Assembly: GCA_947631285.1 (NCBI GenBank)
Contig: CANRKS010000034.1
Span: 1-9,591, forward strand
Direction: 5' to 3'
From: an uncultured Bacilli bacterium
GTDB lineage: Bacteria; Bacillota_I; Bacilli_A; RF39; UBA660
Length of the DNA stretch: 9,591 bases
The position numbers were made by a program, and so were the translations under genes. The notes under the pieces were generated by a model. It was not told where the DNA came from. It made no database searches and saw only the letters and a list, made by a program, of their open reading frames with translations. Below, piece after piece: positions 1-5,840 of the stretch (position 1 is the first letter of the stretch; each line of letters begins with the position of its first letter).

Positions 1-137
1 TCTCTTTTATTATTTTCTGGTTCTTTTGGCTTATTAATTTTATTAATAACAAACAAGGTAATTAAAAGAATAATTATAATGCTAACCAAAACAATTGCTA
101 TTAAATAAAATTTTTTCCTGTCATTATTTTTTTTCAT
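1..137 (-). CDS. N-terminal fragment of a single-span membrane protein, cut by window edge
   Basis: An open frame starts at ATG 137-135 and runs off the left edge, giving 45 complete codons. The visible part has a short basic N-terminus (MKKNNDRKKF), then one strongly hydrophobic segment at about residues 11-33 rich in Ile, Leu and Val, then a hydrophilic Lys/Pro/Asn/Glu-rich stretch. This is the layout of an N-terminal membrane anchor or uncleaved signal sequence with the rest outside the cell. The start lies 7 nt after the smpB stop, with a weak AAAGG upstream, so it probably belongs to the pilin-rnr-smpB operon. I do not recognise the family, and too little is visible to assign a function. 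That it is a real gene is inferred from its position, its topology and the absence of stops. Confidence 0.6.
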   Translation of the reverse strand, partial: MKKNNDRKKFYLIAIVLVSIIIILLITLFVINKINKPKEPENNKR

Positions 138-144
138 TTACTGC

Positions 145-564
145 TTACCTTTCTATTTTCTTTAAATCTCTTTCTTTTATTGCTTCTCTTTTATCATAGT
201 TCTTTTTACCACGACATACGCCTACGCTTACTTTAGCTAAATTCTTTTTTAAATAAATTTTTATAGGAATTAAAGCATAACCGTCTTTTTTACTTAATTC
301 TTCTAATTTTCTAATTTCTTTTTTATGAAGTAATAATTTCCTTTCTCTTCTTTCGTCATGATTAAAAATATTTCCTTCTTCATACTTAGCAATATACATA
401 TTAATTATATAAGCTTCTTCATTTTTTATGCGAATATAAGTATCTTTTAAATCAGCAGATCCTCTTCTTAATGATTTTATTTCCGTTCCAACTAAGGCAA
501 TACCAGCTTCAATTTCCGATTCAATAAAATAATTAAATTTAGCTTTTTTATTAATTATTTCCAT
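145..564 (-). CDS. smpB: SsrA-binding protein SmpB (trans-translation), short C-terminus
   Basis: SmpB binds tmRNA (SsrA) and brings it to ribosomes stalled on mRNAs lacking a stop codon, so that the nascent chain is tagged for proteolysis. The 139-residue product shows the family signatures: N-K-K-A near the start, GTEIKSLR at 26-33, the N-H-D-x-x-R-x-R-K-L-L-x-H block at 68-80, and GKKNYDKRE at 119-127 with the DKR triplet. I chose ATG 564 because GAGGTG (569-574) lies 4 nt upstream and because it gives a normal N-terminus; an ATG at 582 would add six atypical residues. The gene overlaps the end of rnr by 14 nt, which suggests translational coupling. The product ends 13 residues after DKR, roughly 9 residues short of the B. 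subtilis protein as I recall it, so most of the far C-terminal tail is missing. The identity is secure. Confidence 0.96.
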   Translation of the reverse strand: MEIINKKAKFNYFIESEIEAGIALVGTEIKSLRRGSADLKDTYIRIKNEEAYIINMYIAKYEEGNIFNHDERRERKLLLHKKEIRKLEELSKKDGYALIPIKIYLKKNLAKVSVGVCRGKKNYDKREAIKERDLKKIER

Positions 565-2647
565 CTTGCACCTCAAAATCAATCATTGCTTCTTCTTTAT
601 TAGCATTAACTACTTTTATTTTAACTTCGTCTCCTAGACGATAACTTTTCTTCTTATCTTGACTAACTAAAGCAAGCATTTCTGGAATGTAACTATAGTA
701 TCCAGAAAGAGTGCTAATATGAACTAAACCCTCTACTAAATTGGGAAGTGAAACAAAAAAGCCAAAATTGGTAACAGTTGTTATGATACCAGTGTACTCT
801 TCACCAATATGACTTTCCATATATTCAGCCATTTTCATATCAACGACTTCTCTTTCAGCCTCAACTGAAGCTTGTTCCCTTTCAGATGAATGATCAGCAA
901 CTAAAGATAAATACTTGGCAAAATATTTAAGCGTATCTTGATCCAATTCCTTTTTAAATAAATAAGTTCTAAGAAGCATATGCACAGTTGTATCAGGAAA
1001 TCTTCTTATTGGTGAAGTAAAATGGGTATAATTTTTTAACCCCAAGCCAAAATGGCCAATGTTACTTGAACTATAAACAGCTTTTTGCATACTTCTTAAA
1101 AGCATACTAGAAAGTATTTCATATTCTTTATAATCTTTTAATTCTTCTAATAATTTTTGCATATCTCGAGAAGATGATTCAATACCTCTAGTATTTACTC
1201 TAATATTTAAAATTTTTAGCATATTTAAAAATTCTTCTATTTTTTCTTTTTTAGGTTCACCGTGAACACGATAAATAAATGGTAAGTCCATATTATAAAT
1301 ATGAGTTGCTACGGTTTCATTCGCCGCAATCATAAAATCTTCAATTAACTTTTCTCCTTCGTGTTGTTCTCTTTTCTTTATATCTATACACTTACCTGTT
1401 TCATCTTGAATTATTTTTGCTTCTGGAATATCAAATTCAATATATCCCATTTGCACTTTTCTTTTTCTTAAAATATGAGCTAATTCTTGCATTAATAATA
1501 AATCATTTTGATATTCTTCATACCCTTTTGGAACAATACCTTCTTCTAAAATTTGATTTACACACTTATAAGTCATTTGTTTTCGGCTTTTAATAATTGA
1601 TTCAAAAATATCATAATTTGTTACATTACCCTTAAAATCAATATTCATAACACAACTTATAGCAAGTCTTAAAACACCAGGATTTAATGAACAAATACCA
1701 TTAGAAAGTTCATGAGGAAGCATAGGTAAAACTTTATCAGCTAAATAACTAGAAGTACCTCTTTCTAAAGCAGCATTATACAAACTAGTCCCCATTCTGA
1801 CATAATATGAAACATCAGCAATATGAACTCCTAACTCATAACCATCAGCATTTTTTTTAATACTAATGGCATCATCAATATCTTTAGTATCATCCCCATC
1901 AATTGTAAAAATAGTTTCACTTGTTAAATCAACTCGGCCAATTTTATCTTTTTCTAAAACTTCACTCGGTATTTTTGCAACTTCTTTTTTGACTTCATCA
2001 CTAAATTCTAATTCAATATTATGTTTATAAGCAATTGTTAAAATATCTATATCTGGATCATTTTTATGCCCTATAATTTTAACAACTTCCCCTTTAAATC
2101 TTTTGGCACCAACTTGCTTAGTAAGATTAACTAGTACTTTATGACCATCAACTAAATTAGCAAAATGATTTTCTAACTCAATTTCAATGTTTAAATTTTT
2201 ATTGTCTAAAATAATAGTGGGCTTACCCTTAACATAAAGAATTTCCCCGATTACTTTATCTACTTTTCTTTCAAGAATTCTTAAAACTTTCCCTTCCATC
2301 TTACCATTTCTAGTAAAACGATCTACTAAAACTATATCATCATTAATGGCGCCATTTAAATTATCCTTGGCAATGTATAAATCTTCACTAGTATCTTCTT
2401 TTATTAAAAAAGCATAACCATGTTTAGTAACACTTAATCTACCAACTTCTAGACTTTTACAATCTTGCATAAGCATATACTTATTTTTTTTCGTTTCGTG
2501 AACAATCCCGCTTGTTACTAAGTCCCTTAATTCTTGAGTTAAAGCATTAATCTCTTCCGGTGTCTTAATACCTATATAATCTTTTATTTCCTCAATCGTC
2601 TTAGCTTTATCTTCTAAGCCTAAGTATTCCAATATCTTATCTTTCAT
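551..2647 (-). CDS. rnr: Ribonuclease R (3'-5' exoribonuclease, RNB family)
   Basis: RNase R degrades structured RNA processively from the 3' end and, with tmRNA-SmpB, removes nonstop mRNAs. The 698-residue product has an N-terminal winged-helix-like region (about 1-60), two cold-shock/OB-like domains (about 65-195), the RNB catalytic domain (about 230-570) and a C-terminal S1 domain (about 617-692). The catalytic motif TIDGDDTKDIDDAI (248-261) supplies the expected four aspartates (D250, D256, D258, D259), and the conserved HFTSPIRRFPD lies at 542-552. Translation most likely begins at ATG 2647, preceded by AAAGGGG (2657-2663) with a 9-nt spacer; an in-frame start at 2692 would add 15 residues and run far into the upstream pilin gene. 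The start overlaps the pilin stop by 11 nt, and the end overlaps smpB by 14 nt. The protein ends soon after S1 and has no lysine-rich tail. Confidence 0.97.
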   Translation of the reverse strand: MKDKILEYLGLEDKAKTIEEIKDYIGIKTPEEINALTQELRDLVTSGIVHETKKNKYMLMQDCKSLEVGRLSVTKHGYAFLIKEDTSEDLYIAKDNLNGAINDDIVLVDRFTRNGKMEGKVLRILERKVDKVIGEILYVKGKPTIILDNKNLNIEIELENHFANLVDGHKVLVNLTKQVGAKRFKGEVVKIIGHKNDPDIDILTIAYKHNIELEFSDEVKKEVAKIPSEVLEKDKIGRVDLTSETIFTIDGDDTKDIDDAISIKKNADGYELGVHIADVSYYVRMGTSLYNAALERGTSSYLADKVLPMLPHELSNGICSLNPGVLRLAISCVMNIDFKGNVTNYDIFESIIKSRKQMTYKCVNQILEEGIVPKGYEEYQNDLLLMQELAHILRKRKVQMGYIEFDIPEAKIIQDETGKCIDIKKREQHEGEKLIEDFMIAANETVATHIYNMDLPFIYRVHGEPKKEKIEEFLNMLKILNIRVNTRGIESSSRDMQKLLEELKDYKEYEILSSMLLRSMQKAVYSSSNIGHFGLGLKNYTHFTSPIRRFPDTTVHMLLRTYLFKKELDQDTLKYFAKYLSLVADHSSEREQASVEAEREVVDMKMAEYMESHIGEEYTGIITTVTNFGFFVSLPNLVEGLVHISTLSGYYSYIPEMLALVSQDKKKSYRLGDEVKIKVVNANKEEAMIDFEVQDGNN

Positions 2648-2663
2648 ATTCTCTAACCCCTTT
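2569..2663 (-). promoter_or_regulatory. Ribosome binding site and overlap that set the rnr start
   Basis: AAAGGGG at 2657-2663 lies 9 nt upstream of ATG 2647, inside the last codons of the pilin-like gene. The pilin stop TAA (2639-2637) falls within the fourth and fifth bases onward of rnr, so the two frames overlap by 11 nt. This favours ATG 2647 over the in-frame start at 2692, and it implies that ribosomes finishing the pilin can re-initiate on rnr. The informative bases are 2637-2663; the lower part of the interval is early rnr coding sequence. Confidence 0.65.
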
Positions 2664-3005
2664 ATATTCACAAATCTTTTCCCCATCTTCATTCCAGCTT
2701 ACTCTTACTACTTCATTTTGATTTATTTCCTTATTCGTACATGCATCATTTTCACTATTAATTAATCCTTCATTGATTAAGGTGCTAAGAGTAATATCCG
2801 GACAACTTTCACGATTACATTCTTCTTTATGTAAAGAGGCATATATACAAGCAGCATCTTCTAAATCCATAACAAAAGCTTCACAATTTCTATTGCGATT
2901 ATCTTCTAGTGTTTTAGTTAAACTAATCGTAACAATAACTCCTAGGACTCCCATTATAGTTATAACCGCTAGAAGTTCAATTAATGTAAAACCTTTATCA
3001 TTCAT
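2637..3005 (-). CDS. Cysteine-rich type IV prepilin-like protein
   Basis: The N-terminus MNDKG|FTLIELLAVITIMGVLGVIV is a class III prepilin signal in two parts: a five-residue leader ending in Gly, then Phe as the first mature residue, Glu at mature position 5 and a hydrophobic helix. A prepilin peptidase would cut after Gly5, and the protein would assemble into, or cap, a type IV pilus, pseudopilus or Com-type filament at the membrane. The 122-residue product is small, and its globular part holds six cysteines (C41, C53, C63, C68, C89, C112), an even number that could form disulfides. I chose ATG 3005, which has GTGAT 4 nt upstream; a GTG three codons earlier is possible. The gene has its own candidate extended -10 promoter and overlaps rnr by 11 nt. 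No pilus ATPase, platform protein or peptidase gene lies nearby. Its role (minor pilin or pseudopilin) is inferred. Confidence 0.88.
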   Translation of the reverse strand: MNDKGFTLIELLAVITIMGVLGVIVTISLTKTLEDNRNRNCEAFVMDLEDAACIYASLHKEECNRESCPDITLSTLINEGLINSENDACTNKEINQNEVVRVSWNEDGEKICEYKGVREYER

Positions 3006-3020
3006 ATCTATCACATGTTA

Positions 3021-3029
3021 ATTATAACA
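3021..3029 (-). promoter_or_regulatory. Extended -10 promoter candidate for the pilin-rnr-smpB operon
   Basis: On the minus strand, TGTTATAAT (3029-3021) is a perfect -10 hexamer preceded by the extended TG-n motif. It ends 15 nt before the pilin ATG and lies just after the upstream terminator's T-tract, where a new promoter is needed. The hexamer 17 nt further upstream (TAGAAT) is a poor -35, which is tolerable for an extended -10 promoter. The predicted start of transcription is near 3014, at the GTGAT element. Confidence 0.55.
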
Positions 3030-3032
3030 AAA

Positions 3033-3067
3033 TTAAAAAAGATATTCTATAAAATCCATAGAATATC
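3033..3067 (-). terminator. Intrinsic terminator of the exported-protein unit
   Basis: A perfect 10-bp inverted repeat (3041-3050 GATATTCTAT and 3058-3067 ATAGAATATC) encloses a 7-nt loop. On the minus strand the hairpin is followed at once by a T-tract (3040-3035). It begins 13 nt after the stop of the 439-residue gene. The stem is AT-rich, so efficiency may be moderate, but the position and T-tract fit Rho-independent termination. Confidence 0.8.
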
Positions 3068-3079
3068 TAATAATTCTTA

Positions 3080-4399
3080 TTAATCAGTAACATTTCCAAT
3101 TAGATAAGGTGTTTCAATTGTTCCTTTACCAGTTAATTTTAAACCTGGTTTTAGATAGAAGACAGGACGGACTCCGTTACCAGCAGACACAACAGCCGTA
3201 TTGACACGACCAATTCCGTCTATATTCCACACCTTGATGAGGCCACCAGAAGTCATCGTATCTGTGCTAGTCATAAGCCATTCTGCTTGAGCTTTTGGTT
3301 GTTGCAAAGTTCCGGCGGTTAATGTTCCGGTGTTAGGAGCTAAGTTTAAACCTCTATTGATATGTAACCAATTGGTTGTATTTTGTACTCCAGCATATAA
3401 ATAATCACTCAAGTACATCAATCCAACTGAATTATCATTTTCTAATTTACTACTTCGTTCTCTTTTATAGGTTACTTTAGGGACAGGATCAGTTGTCGTC
3501 TGATTATCAACTCCATAATACCATTTTGGATGTTCGACAATTAGACTTGTCCAATTATTATTTTGCATATATTTATAATTAGGATTAGCCACAAAATAAC
3601 TTTCTTCACTATTGGTACTATTTAAATATTTATACATATCTGATTCAGGCCATGTTATTTTTTGACCGTTTGGGTCATAACGATGCCAAATAAAATCGGT
3701 CCCTGAATCAGTAGATCCAAATAATCCGGTATTAGTTACTATTTTAGTTGCCTTTATTACTTTTATTTGATTATTTGTTTCATCTATTCCCATTATTCTA
3801 TACATATACAAATCTAAATTTGCTAGACAGTCGTCTTGATTGTCTGTTCCAAAACAGATGAAATTATCGGTTACTCCTGGTAAATTTCCTACAAATCTTC
3901 TTAATGTATCTAAATCTTCAGTAGCTACGCCTTCAGCAGTTAATTCTTCATTTCTTGCTTGTAATGCTTCATAACTTTCTAATGTTCCACCTTCACCACC
4001 AGAATTTTTGATAATTAAACCAAGGGCATCTTCTGTTTTAGCAAAATATAAATAACAATATAAAGTTGTATTGGTAGTCATCGTGGCTGTAAATGTATCT
4101 TCATTAAAATTAAATACATCTACAGTTTTTTGCTTAACACCATCACCATCATAACATTCGGCTTTTACATAAGCATGGGTCTCTATATCTGGCCAGTTAG
4201 TTCTATCGGTTATTTCTTCGTAGCTACTTTTTTCGTTATTATACATTAAATAAGCAAACATCTTATTATTTTTTATTTCATTTTCTGTATAAGTAACTTT
4301 TTCAACATCATCATTTAATTTTTTGAAAGGTATAAACAAAAATATACCTTCCCCAATAATTAATAAACATATGCCTATTATAAGTAATTTCTTTTTCAT
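3080..4399 (-). CDS. Membrane-anchored exported surface protein, family uncertain (DUF6273-like C-terminus)
   Basis: The 439-residue product begins with MKKK and one hydrophobic segment (about 4-24), so it is exported and probably anchored at its N-terminus. Residues 46-121 look like a small beta-rich domain with C82 and C115, ending in T-L-Y-C-Y-L-Y-F; the broken gene upstream has a related motif. A Gly/Glu-rich, possibly helical linker (130-170) follows. The C-terminal region (about 180-435) has C182 and C191, the phrase LYMYRIMGI, many Trp and Tyr residues, VGLMYLSDYLYA (325-336) and the end block GVRPVFYLKPG. This resembles large gut-Firmicutes surface-protein families such as DUF6273-type domains, from memory rather than from a search. 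ATG 4399 has AAAGGAG 7 nt upstream, inside the last codons of the upstream gene, and lies 2 nt after that gene's stop. No enzymatic motif is visible; an adhesion or surface-display role is only a guess. Confidence 0.8.
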   Translation of the reverse strand: MKKKLLIIGICLLIIGEGIFLFIPFKKLNDDVEKVTYTENEIKNNKMFAYLMYNNEKSSYEEITDRTNWPDIETHAYVKAECYDGDGVKQKTVDVFNFNEDTFTATMTTNTTLYCYLYFAKTEDALGLIIKNSGGEGGTLESYEALQARNEELTAEGVATEDLDTLRRFVGNLPGVTDNFICFGTDNQDDCLANLDLYMYRIMGIDETNNQIKVIKATKIVTNTGLFGSTDSGTDFIWHRYDPNGQKITWPESDMYKYLNSTNSEESYFVANPNYKYMQNNNWTSLIVEHPKWYYGVDNQTTTDPVPKVTYKRERSSKLENDNSVGLMYLSDYLYAGVQNTTNWLHINRGLNLAPNTGTLTAGTLQQPKAQAEWLMTSTDTMTSGGLIKVWNIDGIGRVNTAVVSAGNGVRPVFYLKPGLKLTGKGTIETPYLIGNVTD

Positions 4400-4401
4400 C
4401 T

Positions 4402-5063
4402 TTATACTCCTTTAAAATATACATAACAAATATTAGGTTTTTCAGTTATTACTTGAATTTTATTGTTTTCATAATTAACTTGGGTTTTTATTTTATCGTT
4501 AACGCAAACAAAACCTTCCATTTTATATGTATTATCTGGTATTACATTAGTAAAGCGATATAAACTATCTTGATACTCTACTGACCCATAAGTATTATCT
4601 TCAACTAAGGCATAGATAGTGCCATTTGCTAAAGGATCTGTATCATAATATAGTCTACATACTACTTGCCTTCCCATACTTTCTACAACATTTACAGTTA
4701 ACTTATTATCTTCCAAACTAGAACCAACATAACTGTCATCTTTAGGAACACAATTAGATTTATCTTCATTTATTTTAAATCCATATATAGGATTTTATTT
4801 ACTAAATTATAAGACTTTTCATCACTTTGATCTTGCAAATAAATTTGGGTAGCAAAATCAGCATCAGTGGCTTTTTCAGGTAAATTAGCATTACCCATAA
4901 AACCTATTGTAGCATTTATAATTGATACTTCATTTTCCCCATCATAATAAGCATAACTATCCTTTAAAAAAACTTTTAAAGCACATAAAAGGGTCATTAT
5001 TAGGAGTAATGATATTAATATTTTTAAACGATTATAATATTTAACATTATCTTTTTTATCCAT
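4402..5063 (-). pseudogene. Exported protein gene broken by a one-base frameshift
   Basis: ATG 5063 (GAGGAA upstream) opens a 97-residue frame with a basic N-terminus, one membrane segment (about 13-34) and then DSYAYYDGENEVSIINATIG. That passage faintly recalls the N-termini of secreted TasA/CalY-type proteins. The frame stops at TAA 4772-4770. The -1 frame is open from 4795 to the stop at 4404-4402 and reads NPIYGFKINEDKSNCVPKDD and onward, ending in N-I-C-Y-V-Y-F-K-G-V. Adding one A to the A4 run (T run 4793-4796 on the plus strand) joins ...SYNLVNK to NPIYGF... and restores a single 220-residue protein. Its last third resembles residues 46-121 of the downstream 439-residue protein. The break could be a true inactivating mutation, a phase-variation state or an assembly indel. 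The remaining distal frame has only a weak TTG start at 4716. Function unknown; probably a partner of the downstream protein. Confidence 0.82.
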
Positions 5064-5077
5064 CTTATTCCTCGTAT

Positions 5078-5086
5078 TTTATAACA
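5078..5086 (-). promoter_or_regulatory. Possible internal promoter before the frameshifted gene
   Basis: TG-T-TATAAA (5086-5078, minus strand) is a near-consensus extended -10 in the 42-nt gap after the xre gene, 14 nt before ATG 5063. No convincing -35 is visible. The AT richness makes chance matches likely, so this is tentative. The unit could equally be read through from the xre promoter. Confidence 0.35.
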
Positions 5087-5105
5087 ATCAATTAAAATGT
5101 AAGTA

Positions 5106-5342
5106 TTATTCTACATCAATATTCTCAAATACTTCATCTTGAAAAAATTCACTTAAAGGCATATTGATGCCATGACATATTTTACTAATGGTTACTAATG
5201 TGGGATTTTTACTTCTTCCATTTAAAATACTATCAACCGTACTTTGCATTAGGCCAGAAGAAATAGCTAATTTATTAACTGTCATATTACGTTCATATAA
5301 TATTTTATTTATTTTAGTTTTTACTGCATCATTCACCTTCAT
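5106..5342 (-). CDS. Small XRE/Cro-C1-type HTH transcriptional regulator
   Basis: The 78-residue product is almost entirely one Cro/C1-type helix-turn-helix domain. MTVNKLAISSG (20-30) and LMQSTVDSILNGRSKNPTLV (31-50) fit helices 2 and 3 with the usual N-G-R-x-x-x-P-T turn, followed by TISKICHGINMPLSEFF (51-67). A short acidic tail ends the protein, and there is no ligand-binding or oligomerisation domain. Such stand-alone regulators usually bind palindromic operators as dimers and often control their own operon. It lies first in the accessory module, 42 nt before the frameshifted exported-protein gene, and an 18-bp palindrome sits 45 nt upstream of its start. ATG 5342 is preceded by a weak GGGTTGAT rather than a GGAGG. 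The family assignment is firm. That it represses the exported-protein genes is inferred from position. Confidence 0.92.
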   Translation of the reverse strand: MKVNDAVKTKINKILYERNMTVNKLAISSGLMQSTVDSILNGRSKNPTLVTISKICHGINMPLSEFFQDEVFENIDVE

Positions 5343-5356
5343 ATTATCAACCCATA

Positions 5357-5362
5357 ATTATA
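5357..5362 (-). promoter_or_regulatory. -10 box candidate for the xre gene
   Basis: A perfect TATAAT on the minus strand ends 14 nt before ATG 5342. The hexamer at 17-bp spacing (5385-5380, AAAAGA) is a poor -35, so the promoter may need help or be weak. The 18-bp palindrome lies immediately upstream of that -35 position, where a bound regulator could affect polymerase. Confidence 0.45.
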
Positions 5363-5386
5363 ATATAACCAAATTCAATTCTTTTT

Positions 5387-5404
5387 ATAACGATTAATCG
5401 TTAT
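5387..5404. promoter_or_regulatory. 18-bp perfect palindrome, candidate operator for the XRE regulator
   Basis: ATAACGATT/AATCGTTAT is perfectly self-complementary over 18 bp in the region upstream of the xre gene. One half-site core, ATCGTTA, recurs in direct orientation at 5435-5441, 38 bp away. There is no T-tract on either side, so it is not a terminator. Size and symmetry fit the dimeric operator of a Cro/C1-type protein, which I infer to be the adjacent gene product. Confidence 0.55.
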
Positions 5405-5550
5405 GTTATTCTGTATTCAAAACATTACCTATGTATCGTTAATTTTTGCTTGAAATTGTCCACTTTGAAAATTCAGCTAATTATAAAAATTTCCCCTTTA
5501 TTAAAATTATTATAATATAATTTTGTTAATCTATCTACGTACCGGACATT
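5405..5550. other. Non-coding AT-rich spacer between the core operon and the accessory module
   Basis: No open frame of useful length, RNA gene or mobile-element end is visible here. It contains the ATCGTTA half-site (5435-5441) and an AT-only inverted repeat (5503-5510 with 5517-5524 around TATAAT). Together with 5343-5404 this is the regulatory region for the xre gene, and it could hold further upstream promoter elements. Confidence 0.5.
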
Positions 5551-5587
5551 ATAAAAAAATGTTGAAAAGCCATTAGTTTTCAACATT
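5551..5587 (-). terminator. Second, strong intrinsic terminator after secG
   Basis: An 11-bp perfect stem (5558-5568 AATGTTGAAAA with 5577-5587 TTTTCAACATT) encloses an 8-nt loop. On the minus strand the stem is followed directly by a run of T (complement of the A run 5553-5559, partly shared with the stem). It backs up the first hairpin and separates the tilS-ftsH-secG operon from the accessory module. Confidence 0.85.
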
Positions 5588-5600
5588 AATTTAAGACAAA

Positions 5601-5623
5601 TTAAAAAGAGGTTTGACCTCTTT
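5601..5623 (-). terminator. First intrinsic terminator, overlapping the secG stop codon
   Basis: AAAGAGGT (5605-5612) and ACCTCTTT (5616-5623) form an 8-bp stem with a 3-nt loop. On the minus strand it is followed by a short T-rich tail (complement of 5601-5604 plus the end of the stem). The hairpin includes part of the secG stop codon (5624-5622), so it forms directly behind the last codon. Confidence 0.75.
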
Positions 5624-5840
5624 ATTGTAAAAATATAATAAGTGATATTACGAAGAAAAGAATACCAAGAACTAAGGTAGCTCTGCTTATAAATAGTTCG
5701 GCTCCTCTTTCTTTCATATTTTGAAATAATTCTTGATTACTTCCCGTTATAATACCAGATCCATCAGTTGCTTTATTACTTTGTAATAAGACAATGGCAA
5801 TAAGTAATACGGCAATGACAAGTAGGATAGTTTCTAACAT
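5622..5840 (-). CDS. secG: Preprotein translocase subunit SecG
   Basis: SecG is the small accessory subunit of the SecYEG channel and assists SecA-driven export across the cytoplasmic membrane. The 72-residue product has the family layout: a first membrane helix (about 3-20) ending in LLQS, a Gly/Ser loop with GSGIITGSNQELF (27-39), and a second helix (about 51-71). Length is normal. The start codon overlaps the ftsH stop by one base (TAATG), and AAAGGA lies about 10 nt upstream within the end of ftsH, so translation is probably coupled. In Bacillus secG heads the rnr-smpB cluster; here it is the last gene of the tilS-ftsH operon, with two terminators behind it. Export of the pilin-like and surface proteins encoded downstream would pass through this translocon. 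Confidence 0.94.
   Translation of the reverse strand: MLETILLVIAVLLIAIVLLQSNKATDGSGIITGSNQELFQNMKERGAELFISRATLVLGILFFVISLIIFLQ

Noticed and set aside
2648..2692. Longer rnr start at 2692
   Set aside because: It would add 15 non-conserved residues and overlap the pilin by 56 nt, whereas ATG 2647 has AAAGGGG at good spacing.
2773..3021. Plus-strand open frame of 82 codons opposite the pilin-like gene
   Set aside because: The opposite strand encodes a textbook prepilin signal; the plus frame has no start signal or motif.
4785..4800. Programmed -1 ribosomal frameshifting as the explanation for the split exported-protein gene
   Set aside because: The zero frame reads GTA AAT AAA ATC; there is no X-XXY-YYZ heptamer, the A run is only four bases and I see no strong downstream hairpin. 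A mutation or assembly indel is simpler.
5188..5397. Plus-strand open frame of 69 codons over the xre gene and its promoter
   Set aside because: Antisense to a convincing HTH gene, no ribosome binding site, and composition expected of a shadow frame.
5503..5524. AT-only inverted repeat around TATAAT
   Set aside because: Eight AT pairs in a very AT-rich spacer are expected by chance; no T-tract and no gene starting at the right distance.
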